Shown: one piece after another, positions 7,788 through 14,612 of the stretch
Layout of the letters: every line of letters starts with the position of its first letter
Position numbering within the stretch: position 1 is the first letter of the stretch
NCBI GenBank assembly: GCA_018901625.1
Contig: JAHIEM010000071.1
Coordinates: 1-18,382 of the forward strand
DNA length: 18,382 nucleotides
Origin: Nanobdellota archaeon
GTDB lineage: Archaea; Nanobdellota; Nanobdellia; Pacearchaeales; GW2011-AR1
Reading direction: 5' to 3'
Notes under the pieces: generated by a model
Told to the model about the DNA's origin: nothing
The model's database searches: none
Seen by the model: the letters and a program-made list of their open reading frames with translations, nothing else
Made by a program: the position numbers and the translations under genes

Positions 7788-8975
7788 CTAACCAATTTTT
7801 TTCTCTATTTCAACCAGCCTTCTAAGCTTAATCTCGCGCTCTTTCCCGTGCACCCCTGTCTTAATATAATCGCACTGAAACCCAAAAGCCAAATCAGCAA
7901 TTGTAGAATCCATTGTCTCCCCGCTTCTATGGCTCATAACAAGAGCAACATTATACTTCTTGGCAAGATAAACTATTTTCTTGATTTCCAGCAACGAGCC
8001 CTGTTGATTTGGTTTTAAAATAACAGCATCAATTGATCTTTCTTTCAAAGCAGTCAGGAATCGAGCCTCACTAGAAACAATTAAATCATCCCCAACAACA
8101 ATTCTCCCAGGATTTTTCTCTCTAAAATTCTTAAATCCGCAAAAATTCTCTTCATCAACAGGGTCTTCAATATAAAAAATCTTGAATTTATCAGCTAACC
8201 CTGAAACATAGTTAATCTGCTCTTTTGTATTCATCAAAACTTCAGGATTAGTATAATGGTAAATATCTGGAGCATAAAAAGACGAGGCAGCAACATCAAC
8301 TCCAATATCAATCTTCTCACCAGATTCTTCTGCAATCTCCTTTCTCACAATATTTAGTATATCCAAACACTCTGAATTCCCCAGGCTAGTGCTCCACGCC
8401 CCCTCATCATTTAGCGAGCCCTTTACTTTCTTAGCACCTAAGTGCTCTCCAATCATGGAGTGCGCTTTCTTCATAGCTTCAACACAATCAGAAAACTTCT
8501 TCATCTTAGGAATCACCAGAAACTCCTGGAAATCTGCTTTTCTCCCGTGAGTCTCAGGAGTATGCAAACCGCCCCCAATAACATTTCCCACTGGAAAAGG
8601 CATCTTCTTTGCATCAGGATTTATAAACTGCCACAGCTCTTTTTTTTCAGAGTAAGCAAGTGCCTTCAGAATACTTGCCTCTAGAGCATAGAGTGTATTT
8701 GCCCCAGCCTCTTTCTTATCAACAATATTCTCAACTTTCTCAAGATCATTAAAGCTCTCAATTTCTAGTTCCAGAATATCTTCTTTTAAACTATCTAACA
8801 GCTTTATACTAGAGCTGACTGATTCAGGAAAAGATAGTGTTTCATGTTTTCCAGTTGATTTTCCAGAAGGCGAGCTTGTGCTCCATATTCCAAAATCAGT
8901 CTTCACATAAATTCTGATAGTCTCCTTTTTTCTAGAATCATGAACCTTCTCTGCCCACACATCTTTTATCTTCAT
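7788..8975 (-). CDS. eno: Enolase (phosphopyruvate hydratase)
   Basis: Interconverts 2-phosphoglycerate and phosphoenolpyruvate in glycolysis/gluconeogenesis. From the ATG at 8975 it has 395 aa, shorter than the usual ~430. Family residues are present: the mobile loop SGKSTGKHE (about 37-45), QEF with E151, DEG with E191, DVAAS with D227, IEDP with E270, GDD with D296, KPNQ with catalytic K321, SHRSGE with H349 and IKTG with K372. The frame is open upstream to 9044. However, the family N-terminus (MKIKDVWAEKVHDSR) begins at 8975, and a TATA box (CTTTATAAG) lies 25.5 bp before it, so the extra 23 codons are probably untranslated. It precedes rps2, as in other archaea. Some loop residues differ from standard enolase. 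Confidence 0.92.
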   Translation of the reverse strand: MKIKDVWAEKVHDSRKKETIRIYVKTDFGIWSTSSPSGKSTGKHETLSFPESVSSSIKLLDSLKEDILELEIESFNDLEKVENIVDKKEAGANTLYALEASILKALAYSEKKELWQFINPDAKKMPFPVGNVIGGGLHTPETHGRKADFQEFLVIPKMKKFSDCVEAMKKAHSMIGEHLGAKKVKGSLNDEGAWSTSLGNSECLDILNIVRKEIAEESGEKIDIGVDVAASSFYAPDIYHYTNPEVLMNTKEQINYVSGLADKFKIFYIEDPVDEENFCGFKNFREKNPGRIVVGDDLIVSSEARFLTALKERSIDAVILKPNQQGSLLEIKKIVYLAKKYNVALVMSHRSGETMDSTIADLAFGFQCDYIKTGVHGKEREIKLRRLVEIEKKIG

Positions 8976-8996
8976 GATTATTTTAGAATTAATTTG

Positions 8997-9004
8997 CTTA
9001 TAAA
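8997..9004 (-). promoter_or_regulatory. TATA box of eno
   Basis: TTTATAAG on the minus strand, centred 25.5 bp before the ATG at 8975. This spacing decides the start codon in favour of 8975 over 9044. Confidence 0.6.
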
Positions 9005-9104
9005 GTTTATTATACTCAAGTTTTAGAAATCTTGCCTCGCTCATTTCATTCGCTCGGGATACCCATTACCCTCCAACCACTCCCACTGCTTACCTATAAA
9101 CTTG

Positions 9105-9845
9105 TTACTTCTTGGCAATTTTCCAGAGAAGGGTGAAGTATTGTTTGAAACTTTCAGCAATCTTCTTGTTTTTAATCATAAAAACAAATGGTCTTTCTTC
9201 CCATAAAAAGATGTAAACATAATCCTCAAATATATCAATTGCCCCAGGACTTACATATCCTTTTGGCATATATTTCACTTCTGTAAACTTCTCTTTCTCT
9301 CTATCCCTGCCAAGGGTCTCTTTTACAGATTTGTCTAAAATTATCTTTAGCTTTTGTTTCTTAGCTGATGATTTTAAATTCATATTTTCTAAAAAGAGCC
9401 TTAGTGATTCGGTTTTATACTGCTGTTCTGAAAAACCTAGAATAAATATCTCTTTATCTTTGGGGCAGTCATCTATTATTTTTTTAAATGCTGTCTTAAA
9501 TCCTTCATATCCCTCATAAACCGCAGTATTAGTTTCTATTTCTCTCAAATTAGTCATAGAAACAAGTTCTGGAATGAGCTTTTTCAGCTTGTTTTTTCTT
9601 TCTTCTTCTTTTTCAAGAAGAATTTTAGGGTTAGTTGCTTGAAAATGCTTTCCATTTCGCTGAATATTGTAAGAGACAAATCCTTTTTTAGCAAGAGAAT
9701 TTAAGGACTCATAAACGCGAGAGTTAGATATTCCTGTTTCTTTTATGATTAGACCGGTTGTGCTTTCTCCAACCTTTAACAAGAAGAAGTAGATAGTTAC
9801 TTCATTCTCAGTCAGTCCAAGTTCTTTTAATGCTGAAGTTTCCAT
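9105..9845 (-). CDS. TrmB-family transcriptional regulator
   Basis: A 246-aa protein with an N-terminal winged helix-turn-helix (about residues 5-75: LGLTENEVTIYFFLL, then TGISNSRVYESLNSLAKKGFV). A basic/acidic helical linker follows (about 75-100), then a C-terminal domain containing TAVYEGYEGFKTAFKKII, the TrmB-type effector or PLD-like domain start. Family members bind DNA as dimers and often sense sugars or other small ligands; the ligand here is unknown. The gene diverges from three plus-strand genes. Its ATG has a TATA box 26.5 bp upstream (9868-9875). A perfect 8+4+8 palindrome (9878-9897) lies between the two divergent promoters, so auto-regulation plus control of the plus-strand genes is likely. 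Confidence 0.85.
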   Translation of the reverse strand: METSALKELGLTENEVTIYFFLLKVGESTTGLIIKETGISNSRVYESLNSLAKKGFVSYNIQRNGKHFQATNPKILLEKEEERKNKLKKLIPELVSMTNLREIETNTAVYEGYEGFKTAFKKIIDDCPKDKEIFILGFSEQQYKTESLRLFLENMNLKSSAKKQKLKIILDKSVKETLGRDREKEKFTEVKYMPKGYVSPGAIDIFEDYVYIFLWEERPFVFMIKNKKIAESFKQYFTLLWKIAKK

Positions 9846-9867
9846 AGTCTATTCAAGATTTTTCTCC

Positions 9868-9875
9868 CTTATAAA
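9868..9875 (-). promoter_or_regulatory. TATA box of the TrmB-type regulator gene
   Basis: TTTATAAG on the minus strand, centre 26.5 bp before the ATG at 9845; leaderless start predicted. The palindrome begins 3 bp upstream, at the position of the BRE. Confidence 0.5.
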
Positions 9876-9877
9876 TC

Positions 9878-9897
9878 TTTCTCCTGAAAAGGAGAAA
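9878..9897. promoter_or_regulatory. Palindromic operator candidate between divergent promoters
   Basis: Perfect inverted repeat TTTCTCCT-GAAA-AGGAGAAA. It sits between the minus-strand TATA (9868-9875) and the plus-strand TATA (9902-9909), covering both BRE positions. A dimeric winged-helix regulator bound here would block both promoters. The TrmB-type protein encoded next door is the obvious candidate. Confidence 0.55.
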
Positions 9898-9901
9898 TAA
9901 A

Positions 9902-9909
9902 ATATAAAA
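9902..9909 (+). promoter_or_regulatory. TATA box of the plus-strand accessory genes
   Basis: ATATAAAA preceded by GAAATAAA. It predicts transcription start near 9931 and a ~25-nt leader holding a weak Shine-Dalgarno (AAAGGA) before the ATG at 9956. Confidence 0.45.
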
Positions 9910-9955
9910 GGGGTGTGTTGCTACTACATCATAACAAATTAAAGGAAAATAAAAA

Positions 9956-10420
9956 ATGATAGGAAGAACATTGGACAGAATTATAGAATGTGCAACATGC
10001 TTGATTTTAGATAAACCGGGTTCTACAATTTCGGATGGATTGAGAGCCATAGCTCTGCCTATAGAAAAAAGAAATTATGGAGCAGAATACAATGACGATG
10101 GAAGCATTAAAAGATATTATACTTTCAAGGATTTCGATTCAAATGGCGGGTGGGGGAATTCTGAACCTGATGGCCAAATAAAGAGAGACTGTGCGAGGGC
10201 ATTCGAAAAAAGGAGAAAAGCTAAAGTCGGGGGATACTTTGATATTTCTAATTGGCATTATGGCTGTCTTGGTACTGCTAAATTTAGTAGTTCTGTTCAT
10301 CGTGTTGAAAGAAATGCTGTAACTTTTAGAGGTTTTGTAATTTCTTCTAGCAGAAAAATCTTACTTAAATATCGCCAATTTGGGTATAAACCTGTTTTAT
10401 ACAGAGGAGTGATTTGGTAA
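9956..10420 (+). CDS. Unknown protein, first gene of the TrmB-linked island
   Basis: A 154-aa soluble protein with no signal peptide or clear membrane helix. It is rich in Arg, Gly and aromatic residues (GGWGNSEPDG near 84, GGYFDISNWHYGCLG near 92-106) and has five Cys, including an early CATC (residues 12-15). No family was recognised, and the residues do not suggest a known active site. It has its own promoter, divergent from the TrmB-type regulator, and a weak Shine-Dalgarno. The next gene starts one base after its stop, so the two are probably co-translated. Coding on the strand opposite to its surroundings, between rpoK and eno, suggests acquisition, but this is inference. Confidence 0.55.
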   Translation: MIGRTLDRIIECATCLILDKPGSTISDGLRAIALPIEKRNYGAEYNDDGSIKRYYTFKDFDSNGGWGNSEPDGQIKRDCARAFEKRRKAKVGGYFDISNWHYGCLGTAKFSSSVHRVERNAVTFRGFVISSSRKILLKYRQFGYKPVLYRGVIW

Positions 10421-10421
10421 A

Positions 10422-10772
10422 ATGAGCTTATTAAGAAGATTATTTGAGAGGATTTCTCTGAAAAGCTTTGAAGCTCAAATGGAAGATCAGGGATTTAAAT
10501 TGGGGCAGGAAGGCGAATTATCTTATTTTCTTCAACCTAAATTCCATGAGAGCCCTGATTATAAGGTGTTAAAGGTATCTAATCCAGAAGGTCTTGCATT
10601 TTTACTAAGAGATTTGGTAGAAGATTGTAATCCTTCCATTACGGACTGGAATATAAGCGATGTTTATATTAAATTAGGAAAACCTAAGAAAGTAAAAATT
10701 ACCTCCGAGGATGAGAGTTATGTGAGAAGATATCAGGTATGGATAAGAGAATTTAATAGAGGGAAGATTTAA
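10422..10772 (+). CDS. Unknown 116-aa protein
   Basis: A soluble, mixed alpha/beta-looking protein. It begins with a basic helical stretch (MSLLRRLFERISLKSF) and later has alternating hydrophobic stretches (DYKVLKVSNPEGLAFLLRDLVEDC). No Cys pair, signal peptide or membrane helix was seen and no family was recognised. The start lies one base after the upstream stop, with no space for its own promoter, so it is co-transcribed with the 154-aa gene. Its tail carries the likely TATA box of the NYN gene. Its function may be linked to the neighbouring nuclease. Confidence 0.55.
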   Translation: MSLLRRLFERISLKSFEAQMEDQGFKLGQEGELSYFLQPKFHESPDYKVLKVSNPEGLAFLLRDLVEDCNPSITDWNISDVYIKLGKPKKVKITSEDESYVRRYQVWIREFNRGKI

Positions 10773-10775
10773 TAA
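10768..10775 (+). promoter_or_regulatory. Possible internal promoter of the NYN gene
   Basis: TTTAATAA overlaps the stop codon of the 116-aa gene; its centre is 24.5 bp before the ATG at 10796. A leaderless NYN transcript is possible in addition to read-through. Confidence 0.35.
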
Positions 10776-10795
10776 TACTCTCCAGTTATAAATTT

Positions 10796-11347
10796 ATGGC
10801 AGAGAAAAAACAGGAAAGAATATCTATGTTTATTGATGGGAGCAATCTTTATTACAGCTTAAAAGATTTGGAAGTTGTCAAGATTGATTTTCAAAAACTG
10901 ATAAACATTCTAAAGAAAGACAGATTACTTGTTTCAGTTTATTACTACAATGCTCCTTTGGACATAAGCATAGATTCTAAGAAATACTGGGAACAGCAGA
11001 AATTCTTTGATGCTTTACGAAGAATCCCGGGTTTTAATGTTGTTCTCGCAAGACTGAGAAAACATAAACAAGATGACGGAACATACAAATTTGAAGTAAA
11101 AGGAGATGATATTTACTTAGCTGTTGATTTGGTTTCCGGAGCTTATGAAAATCTTTACGATACTGCTTTAATCGTTTCAGGGGATGAAGATTTTGTTCCA
11201 GCCATCAAGAAAGCTCAAAAATTAGGAAAGAAAATTGAAAATATCTACTTTTGCACAACATCTTCTAGTTATTTAAAGAAAACCTGCAATACTTCATTCT
11301 GCATAGACCAAAAGACAGCAAAATCAATAGAATTAAAAGAAAAATAA
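10796..11347 (+). CDS. NYN-domain (LabA/PIN-like) ribonuclease
   Basis: A 183-aa single-domain protein of the NYN family in the PIN-like nuclease fold. Acidic metal-binding residues appear in family order: D14 in FIDGSN (12-17), D104/D105 and D111 in KGDDIYLAVD, and D130 and D132 in the typical SGDEDF motif (128-133). The intervening YYNAP (50-54) and LVSGAY also fit. Related proteins (LabA-like, formerly DUF88) are Mg-dependent RNases with roles in RNA decay, and some act in conflict systems. The substrate here is unknown. It ends the plus-strand accessory group and converges on rpoK. Upstream partners are unrecognised, so a toxin-antitoxin or RNA-processing module are both open. Confidence 0.88.
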   Translation: MAEKKQERISMFIDGSNLYYSLKDLEVVKIDFQKLINILKKDRLLVSVYYYNAPLDISIDSKKYWEQQKFFDALRRIPGFNVVLARLRKHKQDDGTYKFEVKGDDIYLAVDLVSGAYENLYDTALIVSGDEDFVPAIKKAQKLGKKIENIYFCTTSSSYLKKTCNTSFCIDQKTAKSIELKEK

Positions 11348-11400
11348 AGCCTGGCATTGCCCGAAGACCATACCAGGGAACATATTAGTATTGTTAACTT

Positions 11401-11418
11401 TTCGAAGTTTAAAAACCC
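11401..11418 (+). promoter_or_regulatory. Orphan promoter motif facing the rpoK 3' end
   Basis: TTCGAAGTTTAAAAACCC matches the CG-n-AGGTTTAAAAAC motif found before minus-strand genes, but here on the plus strand. The expected start falls exactly on an ATG at 11437, which is followed by GGT TAA. It would make RNA antisense to the end of rpoK. Confidence 0.3.
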
Positions 11419-11463
11419 TTTGGTTTCTCAAGTTTTATGGGTTAATTCTACCAGAACTCAAAC

Positions 11464-11850
11464 TTACTCACCAGCAACTTCTTCACCAGCATCTTCTGTC
11501 TCATCAACCTCATCTTCTGGCTTAGCAAGCTCCATTATCTCTCCCTCTCCTTCTATCTCTTTCTCCCCGTGCTTCTCGATACTTTCAGCATCTTCTTTTT
11601 TCTCAGGAATAATCTCTCTTCTCAGCTTTGATTCTACTCTCTTAGGCAGCGGTCTCTTTACAGTAATAGGCAGCACTTCCCCATTAAGCTCAAGTTCTGC
11701 AATTCTTATTGGGTCATATCTGATTCTTTCCAGCTCTTCTTTTTCTATATTGATTAATAACGGAGCATCCATAGAAATCTGCAACGCCCTCGCCCCCAAA
11801 ATTCTTGCAACCTCGTATTTTGTGAATATTTCTTTTATAGCAGCATTCAT
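11464..11850 (-). CDS. rpoK: DNA-directed RNA polymerase subunit K with acidic C-terminal tail
   Basis: Residues 1-71 match archaeal RpoK (homologue of Rpb6/omega): TKYEVARILGARALQISMDAP (shown to AP at 30), then DPIRIAELELNGEVLPITVKRPLP. RpoK helps assemble and stabilise the polymerase clamp and largest subunit. RpoK is normally 55-95 aa; this one has a further ~57 residues rich in Glu and Lys without hydrophobic pattern, probably disordered. A Shine-Dalgarno (GGGAG) in the tail of the upstream gene precedes the ATG by 7 nt, and the intergenic gap is 4 nt, so it is the last gene of the exosome operon. Elsewhere in archaea rpoK is followed by eno and rps2; here the TrmB/NYN island lies between. 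Confidence 0.93.
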   Translation of the reverse strand: MNAAIKEIFTKYEVARILGARALQISMDAPLLINIEKEELERIRYDPIRIAELELNGEVLPITVKRPLPKRVESKLRREIIPEKKEDAESIEKHGEKEIEGEGEIMELAKPEDEVDETEDAGEEVAGE

Positions 11851-11854
11851 TTTA

Positions 11855-12214
11855 TTACTCCCTCTCTCTCCTTCTTAAATCTTTCCCATATCTAACAAGC
11901 CTTTCAATATCATTAAAATTCAAGGCATCATAAACTTCTCCAGGTTTTAAATCATTTAACTGTCCCGCCCTTCTGTAATTCTTAGCTGCTCGCGCAATAT
12001 TAACAATTGCCTGTTTCCCTCTGTCATCTAAGGCTCCTCCGGAAATTATCTTGCTAGGATCAAACCCAAGATTTTCCAAAAATGCAAGCATAAAAACTCT
12101 GTCTCCTAGAACTTCTGCAACTCTCTGCCTGCCATAAATTGAATCTGCATCATCTTCTTCAATACCACATTCAACTAGTGCCTGCCTAATCTCTCTAAAA
12201 TGCTCCAACCCCAT
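11855..12214 (-). CDS. Conserved-position unknown protein between rrp42 and rpoK
   Basis: A 119-aa, mostly helical, charged, soluble protein without cysteines apart from one near the start (VECGIEED). It ends in a basic Arg-rich tail (RLVRYGKDLRRRERE) that could bind RNA. It does not look like the small zinc-ribbon ribosomal or polymerase proteins often found here (L37Ae, RpoP), since it has no CxxC. No family was recognised. It starts 3 nt after rrp42 with a Shine-Dalgarno (GGGAG) in the rrp42 tail and ends 4 nt before rpoK. Tight packing between exosome and polymerase genes suggests a role in RNA synthesis, processing or decay. Confidence 0.7.
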   Translation of the reverse strand: MGLEHFREIRQALVECGIEEDDADSIYGRQRVAEVLGDRVFMLAFLENLGFDPSKIISGGALDDRGKQAIVNIARAAKNYRRAGQLNDLKPGEVYDALNFNDIERLVRYGKDLRRRERE

Positions 12215-12217
12215 TAT

Positions 12218-13042
12218 TTAGTCTCCCTTAGCTCTCTTTATAGCTTTATCTATGTTCTCTTCAACTTTCTTAGACATCTCTTTGTACTTTTTCTCAGATT
12301 CCTCAAATATGCTGTAAACTCCTTCTAACTCAAAGCTCTCAGAATTTCCTTTCTGCAAAGCATTAATCTTCCCGTCTAGTAATCCTAAAGATATTCTAGC
12401 ATCACTTGATTCCTCTTCCTCAACAACAGGGTCAACAATCACACTATCTCCAATCTTATGGAACGTGAACAGCAAGGGTATCTCTTTAGCTAGTGGTAAT
12501 TTCTGCTCAGTCCACTCGCCAAACTTAACTCTTCCAGATTCTTCATCAAAAACAGGAATCTTCGCATCTTTTAATGCTGCAACAGCTGCAATACACGCAA
12601 CATCAAGCAGGTTCCCGTCATCATTCATAGAGAACAAATCTAGCATAACACTCCAAACTTTTTCTCCCTTTTTAATGCAAAGTTTCTTAAAATCAATATA
12701 CTTGCTCTCTCTTATTGTTCTATCAACAATTCTTGCCATCTCTATTGCCTCAATTCTTGGAGGCCCTGATTCAAACTTAGGAGATGCAGTTGGAACTAAT
12801 TCCAGAGTTGTAATAAATGTTCCTTCATCTTCATGGTCAGTATAAGGCTCAGCAACTCCAAGTTTAACTCCTGCAACAATCTCAGTTTTTCCTAATCTCA
12901 CTCGCGCGCTTCCTTCAGCATTGATAGATATTCCAGTTTCAATTTCCAGCTCTCTGTAGTCTAACAATCCCCTGTTGTCAAATCTCTTTCCTTCTTTCAG
13001 ATAATCATGTATTCTCTGCTTAGTCAAGTTTGATACCATCAT
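12218..13042 (-). CDS. rrp42: Exosome complex subunit Rrp42
   Basis: A 274-aa RNase PH-fold protein. The opening is typical of Rrp42 (IHDYLKEGKRFDNRGLLDYRE at 11-31, given here as residues 11-31), followed by GSARVRLGKTEIVAGVKLGV and LELVPTASPKFESGPP. It lacks the Rrp41 catalytic arginine/aspartate set, as expected for the inactive partner in the hexameric Rrp41-Rrp42 ring. Two ATG codons in a row open it; the first overlaps the rrp41 stop by 4 nt, implying translational coupling and the usual equal amounts of the two subunits. The C-terminal 30 residues are a charged helix (SEKKYKEMSKKVEENIDKAI). It degrades or tails RNA 3' ends only together with Rrp41. Confidence 0.96.
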   Translation of the reverse strand: MMVSNLTKQRIHDYLKEGKRFDNRGLLDYRELEIETGISINAEGSARVRLGKTEIVAGVKLGVAEPYTDHEDEGTFITTLELVPTASPKFESGPPRIEAIEMARIVDRTIRESKYIDFKKLCIKKGEKVWSVMLDLFSMNDDGNLLDVACIAAVAALKDAKIPVFDEESGRVKFGEWTEQKLPLAKEIPLLFTFHKIGDSVIVDPVVEEEESSDARISLGLLDGKINALQKGNSESFELEGVYSIFEESEKKYKEMSKKVEENIDKAIKRAKGD

Positions 13043-13743
13043 TTTTCACCAACCCCCTTCAAAGTTTTCTTCTGAAGCTCATAAATCTCTCTGCAGGCAT
13101 TTTTCCCAGTCTCAACAGCTTCTTTCAGCTCTTTTGCAGATATTTTCCCGTCAATCTGCAAATGTGTTAATTTTCCTGAATTAGATGTAAACGACATTGC
13201 AATATCCGTAGCACCCTCCCCCTCTTCATAATCTTCTTCTTCTTTTATAACATCAACAACAATTGTCTTGTCTAGTTTCCCAACTGAAACAGAAGAAACT
13301 AGCTCTCTCATAGGAATTCCAGCATGAGCCAGAGCAAGAGCAGCAGCATTTATCCCTGCGCATCTTGTTGAAGCATTTGCCTGAATTATAGTTATATGAA
13401 CATCAACAACAGTATTTGGGAAATCTTCCAGCATAACTACTGGCTCTAAAGCCCACCCAGTCACCTTTGAAATTTCCTGGCTTCTTCTGTTTGGTCCAGG
13501 TCTTTTTCTTTCAGTTACAGAAAATGTCAGCATATCATAATTAACTCTTAACGTGCCTTTTTCAGGATTCTGAGCATGCTGGGGATGCATCACTTTCGGC
13601 CCGTAAACAGCAGCAATCGCAATAGTATCTCCAAATGAGAACATAGCAGAGCCATCAGCATTTGGGATAATTCCAACTGCAGCCTTTATCTTTCTAGCCT
13701 CATCAAGCTTCCTTCCATCAAATCTCTTTGTATATTTGCTCAT
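13039..13743 (-). CDS. rrp41: Exosome complex exonuclease Rrp41
   Basis: The catalytic RNase PH-like subunit of the archaeal exosome (234 aa), which phosphorolytically shortens RNA from the 3' end and can also add A-rich tails. Family features: KRFDGRKLDEARKIK at 6-20, RPGPNRRSQE (81-90) with the RNA/phosphate-binding arginines, the phosphate loop NASTRCAGINAA (123-134), and acidic residues D171 and D180 in the EEEDYEEGEGATDIAM segment, where the catalytic aspartates sit. That segment has a few extra Glu and Gly compared with my memory of the family. Start 1 nt after the rrp4 stop and a 4-nt overlap with rrp42 show one operon. Confidence 0.97.
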   Translation of the reverse strand: MSKYTKRFDGRKLDEARKIKAAVGIIPNADGSAMFSFGDTIAIAAVYGPKVMHPQHAQNPEKGTLRVNYDMLTFSVTERKRPGPNRRSQEISKVTGWALEPVVMLEDFPNTVVDVHITIIQANASTRCAGINAAALALAHAGIPMRELVSSVSVGKLDKTIVVDVIKEEEDYEEGEGATDIAMSFTSNSGKLTHLQIDGKISAKELKEAVETGKNACREIYELQKKTLKGVGEK

Positions 13744-13744
13744 T

Positions 13745-14461
13745 TTATTCTACATCTCCTTCAACTTCTGCCTTTTTAGTCTTTCCCCTCTTCTTGATTT
13801 CTTCTTCTAAAAATTTCTCAGTCTTCTCAGTCAACCCCTCAACAAATGACCTCTCAGTCACAAATAATATTGCCTCTTTAGCAAAGAGCTCATCATCAAC
13901 CTTATTTCCCTTTATCCAGATTAAGCCGTTCTGCCCAACAGTAATATCGCAATCAGTAGCCTCTTTAATCATGCTAATCATGCTCCCTTCCTTTCCTATC
14001 ACTCTCGGAACTTTATTTGAATTTATCTGGATAATCATCCCATCTTCAAGCTTTCCAAGCCCTCTAGGCATTATGGTTAAATCAACTCCCTTTCGTTTAA
14101 CAGAATCAACTTTACAGGCAATTAAATCCCCTATTCCAAAATATTCAGATAAATCATCTTTCTTGAAAAACCTCGGACATTCTGCAACAGGCAAGAATGA
14201 AGAGTAAGGCGCATTAATATCCATCATCCAGCCATTAAATGCAATATCAGCAACAGTCCCGATTACTAAATTTCCCCTTCTGGGAATATAAACTCCTGAT
14301 AATGGAATAACTTTCACAAGCTTGTTCTGCTCGTCTCTTAATCCAAACCTGCTTGCAACTATGTTCTTTCCTTCTCTTCGTGTTCCTTCTCCTGGCAAGT
14401 AGTCATCCCCTTCCTTAATAATCTCTCCAGGGATTACAATCTCTCTATCCTTTTCACTCAT
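13745..14461 (-). CDS. rrp4: Exosome RNA-binding cap subunit Rrp4
   Basis: A 238-aa protein with the Rrp4 domain order. The N-terminal domain (1-60) opens with REIVIPGEII and YLPGEGT. An S1 domain (about 63-132) contains GTVADIAFNGWMMDI. A KH domain (about 145-195) has the loop VIGKEGSMI, with GxxG at 156-159. The trimeric cap feeds RNA into the Rrp41/Rrp42 ring. A Lys/Glu tail follows from about 215. It begins at an ATG with a TATA-like box 26.5 bp upstream, so the exosome genes can be transcribed from their own promoter as well as by read-through from SBDS. Order rrp4-rrp41-rrp42 is the standard archaeal one. Confidence 0.96.
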   Translation of the reverse strand: MSEKDREIVIPGEIIKEGDDYLPGEGTRREGKNIVASRFGLRDEQNKLVKVIPLSGVYIPRRGNLVIGTVADIAFNGWMMDINAPYSSFLPVAECPRFFKKDDLSEYFGIGDLIACKVDSVKRKGVDLTIMPRGLGKLEDGMIIQINSNKVPRVIGKEGSMISMIKEATDCDITVGQNGLIWIKGNKVDDELFAKEAILFVTERSFVEGLTEKTEKFLEEEIKKRGKTKKAEVEGDVE

Positions 14462-14483
14462 CTTAAATTTGTTTTCTTCTTGG

Positions 14484-14491
14484 TTTTTAAA
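14484..14491 (-). promoter_or_regulatory. TATA box of rrp4
   Basis: TTTAAAAA within CGAAGGTTTAAAAACC on the minus strand, centre 26.5 bp before the ATG at 14461. It overlaps the stop codon of the 41-codon small ORF. Confidence 0.5.
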
Positions 14492-14612
14492 CCTTCGTAT
14501 TTAGTTCATCTCTTAAAACAGGCACAGATTCTCTTGCCAAAACACCCTCATCTCTCTTATCAGGGTTTTTATGATCTCCCCTTGTTGTATTATTTTCTTC
14601 CCCTCTTATCAT
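14487..14612 (-). CDS. Small ORF (41 aa) between SBDS and rrp4, unknown
   Basis: It begins with an ATG that overlaps the SBDS stop as ATGA, the same coupling arrangement as rrp41/rrp42. It runs 41 codons to a TAA that lies in the rrp4 TATA box, filling the 147-bp gap. The product is very hydrophilic and charged (starts MIRGEENNTTRGDHKNPDKR, ends VLRDELNTKV) and looks disordered. No family was recognised. Chance is possible at this length, but the coupled start and clean fill of the gap favour a real small gene. Confidence 0.45.
   Translation of the reverse strand: MIRGEENNTTRGDHKNPDKRDEGVLARESVPVLRDELNTKV

Noticed and set aside
8976..9044. 23 extra N-terminal codons for enolase
   Set aside because: They contain the TATA box that matches the start at 8975 and do not resemble any enolase N-terminus.
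9853..10050. 65-codon minus-strand frame across the divergent promoter
   Set aside because: It overlaps the first plus-strand gene and the promoter/palindrome region and has no initiation signal of its own.
11357..11878. 173-codon Ser/Leu-rich plus-strand frame
   Set aside because: Antisense shadow of rpoK; the Ser-rich product reflects the complement of Glu/Lys codons.
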